Shown here: positions 63,262-64,000 of the stretch, piece after piece
Layout of the letters: the number at the start of each line of letters is the position of its first letter
Position numbering within the stretch: position 1 is the stretch's first letter
Origin: Meiothermus sp.
Lineage (GTDB): Bacteria; Deinococcota; Deinococci; Deinococcales; Thermaceae
Direction of reading: 5' to 3'
Length of the DNA: 64,000 bases
NCBI RefSeq assembly: GCF_026004055.1
Contig: NZ_BPIJ01000001.1
Coordinates: 1,054,001-1,118,000 of the forward strand
The notes under the pieces: model-generated
Told to the model about the DNA's origin: nothing
The model's input: only the letters and a program-made list of their open reading frames with translations
Databases searched by the model: none
Program-made: the position numbers and the translations under genes

Positions 63262-63999
63262 TTAGCTCTCCACCTTGCGCACCACCACCCTGGGCCCTTC
63301 TACCTGAATGACCCGGATGGTCTGGCCACGGTCGATGAACTCGCCCAGGGTGACCACATCTACGCGCCGGTCACCAAACTGGGCCGTGCCCGCCGGGCGA
63401 AGATCGGTAAGGGCGCTTCCAATAGCGCCCAGCAACGACTCGAGCTCGTTTTTGGGAGGGGCCACCTCCTCCACTGCGCTGCTCAGTACGAAGGGCCGGG
63501 CCACCCGTCCTTTGGGCAGGTAGCGGAAGATTAGGAACAACCCCACCGCCAGCCCAATGATGGCAAAAGAGCCCACCTGCAGGGCCTCGTCGCCAAAGGT
63601 GAAATAGATGGATGCGCCAATCAGCCCCAGTCCTAAAAGGCCCGGAATGCCAAAACCGGGGGTGACGAAAAGCTCAAAAGCCACCAACAACAAACCCCCA
63701 AACAGCAGAATGATGGTGAGCGCGCTGGACAAACCGGCCAGATAACCCCCCAGGAAGAACAGGCCCAGCGAGGTCAGGCCGATGATGGCGGGAATAAAAG
63801 TGCCGGGGGTGAAGAACTCCAGAATGAGTCCCAGCACCCCCACTGCCAGCAGAATGGCCGCAATGGTGGGGTCGGTGAGGAAGCGGGCCACCCGCACCTG
63901 CGGGCCGGGCTGCACTTCCTCTGTATCGGTGTTGAAACCGGCTTTCTCGAGGGCCGCCCGCAGACTCGCAACCTCGGCGTCGGCTACCTTCAGCTCCAC
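63262..63999 (-). CDS. NfeD / ClpP-like membrane serine protease, C-terminal part (5' end beyond the window)
   Basis: The frame is open to the right edge; 246 residues are visible. They begin with the end of the ClpP-like domain (VADAEVASLRAALEKAGF). Four or so membrane helices follow (IAAILLAVGVLGLILEFFTPG, IIGLTSLGLFFLGGYLAG, ALTIILLFGGLLLVAFELFVTPGFGIPG), then a C-terminal OB-fold (GTAQFGDRRVDVVTLGEFIDRGQTIRVIQVEGPRVVVRKV). This is the long NfeD form that normally carries an N-terminal Ser protease. It is 114 bases upstream of floA, its usual partner. No internal start needs to be assumed. Confidence 0.9.
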   Translation of the reverse strand: MELKVADAEVASLRAALEKAGFNTDTEEVQPGPQVRVARFLTDPTIAAILLAVGVLGLILEFFTPGTFIPAIIGLTSLGLFFLGGYLAGLSSALTIILLFGGLLLVAFELFVTPGFGIPGLLGLGLIGASIYFTFGDEALQVGSFAIIGLAVGLFLIFRYLPKGRVARPFVLSSAVEEVAPPKNELESLLGAIGSALTDLRPAGTAQFGDRRVDVVTLGEFIDRGQTIRVIQVEGPRVVVRKVES

Positions 64000-64000
64000 T

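Overview
The window reads as chromosomal DNA from a member of the Thermaceae (Deinococcota), most likely Meiothermus or a close relative. Four things point there: a complete bacterial V/A-type ATPase operon in the Thermus order (G-I-L-E-C-F-A-B-D) beside an RlmI-type rRNA methyltransferase; a ba3-type cytochrome oxidase with its tiny subunit IIa; high GC with a very frequent CTCGAG hexamer; and many genes whose -10 box lies only 6-8 nt before the start codon, as expected for leaderless mRNAs. The species call is inference from gene content. I saw no rRNA, tRNA, CRISPR array, transposase or prophage gene.

Layout. 1-1000: end of an envelope protein, then a two-module MITE-like element. 1001-5402: S41 peptidase, zinc-ribbon protein, TPR protein, Cys/Met PLP enzyme, small membrane protein. 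5409-16731 (minus): an 11-gene pyrimidine-degradation operon. It encodes dihydropyrimidine dehydrogenase (preT, preA), dihydropyrimidinase, a coupled 50-aa membrane peptide, a LysE exporter, an ABC importer (ATPase, two permeases, binding protein), an N-carbamoyl amidohydrolase and a short PucR regulator. A good sigma-A promoter precedes preT. 17127-24591: two small leaderless genes, lon behind an HspR-type inverted repeat, hom and thrC, two small membrane proteins with a nitrilase-family amidase, and a convergent membrane protein. 24592-24956: no gene, but a strongly self-complementary 156-bp element. 24957-33625 (minus): the V/A-ATPase operon.

33905-44944: rRNA methyltransferase, PEGA-repeat exported protein, DUF4180 protein coupled to phosphoglucomutase, L-2-hydroxyglutarate oxidase, MscS channel, PlsX, cytochrome P450, thioredoxin, DUF309, DUF1508 and Rieske proteins. 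45049-54519: Tat-exported alkaline phosphatase, HRDC protein, a 1292-residue GH13 protein ending in a Lys/Ala-rich tail and a helix-hairpin-helix domain, a protein of the family labelled quinate 5-dehydrogenase, a small membrane protein and transketolase. 54520-55229: the second copy of the two-module element in the opposite module order. 55230-57523: ba3 oxidase cbaD-cbaB-cbaA. 57749-64000 (minus): NfeD/ClpP-like protease (cut by the window edge), FloA, Pro-rich membrane protein, PhoH, YbeY, DgkA, CNNM/CorC and Cdd, an arrangement close to the Bacillus nfeD-floA-phoH-ybeY-dgkA-cdd region.

The most interesting non-coding signals are the two-module element at two loci (circularly permuted, 12-bp inverted ends, 5-bp target duplications), a three-copy double-hairpin repeat family, the 24747-24902 element, and stem-loops flanking the ATPase proteolipid gene.
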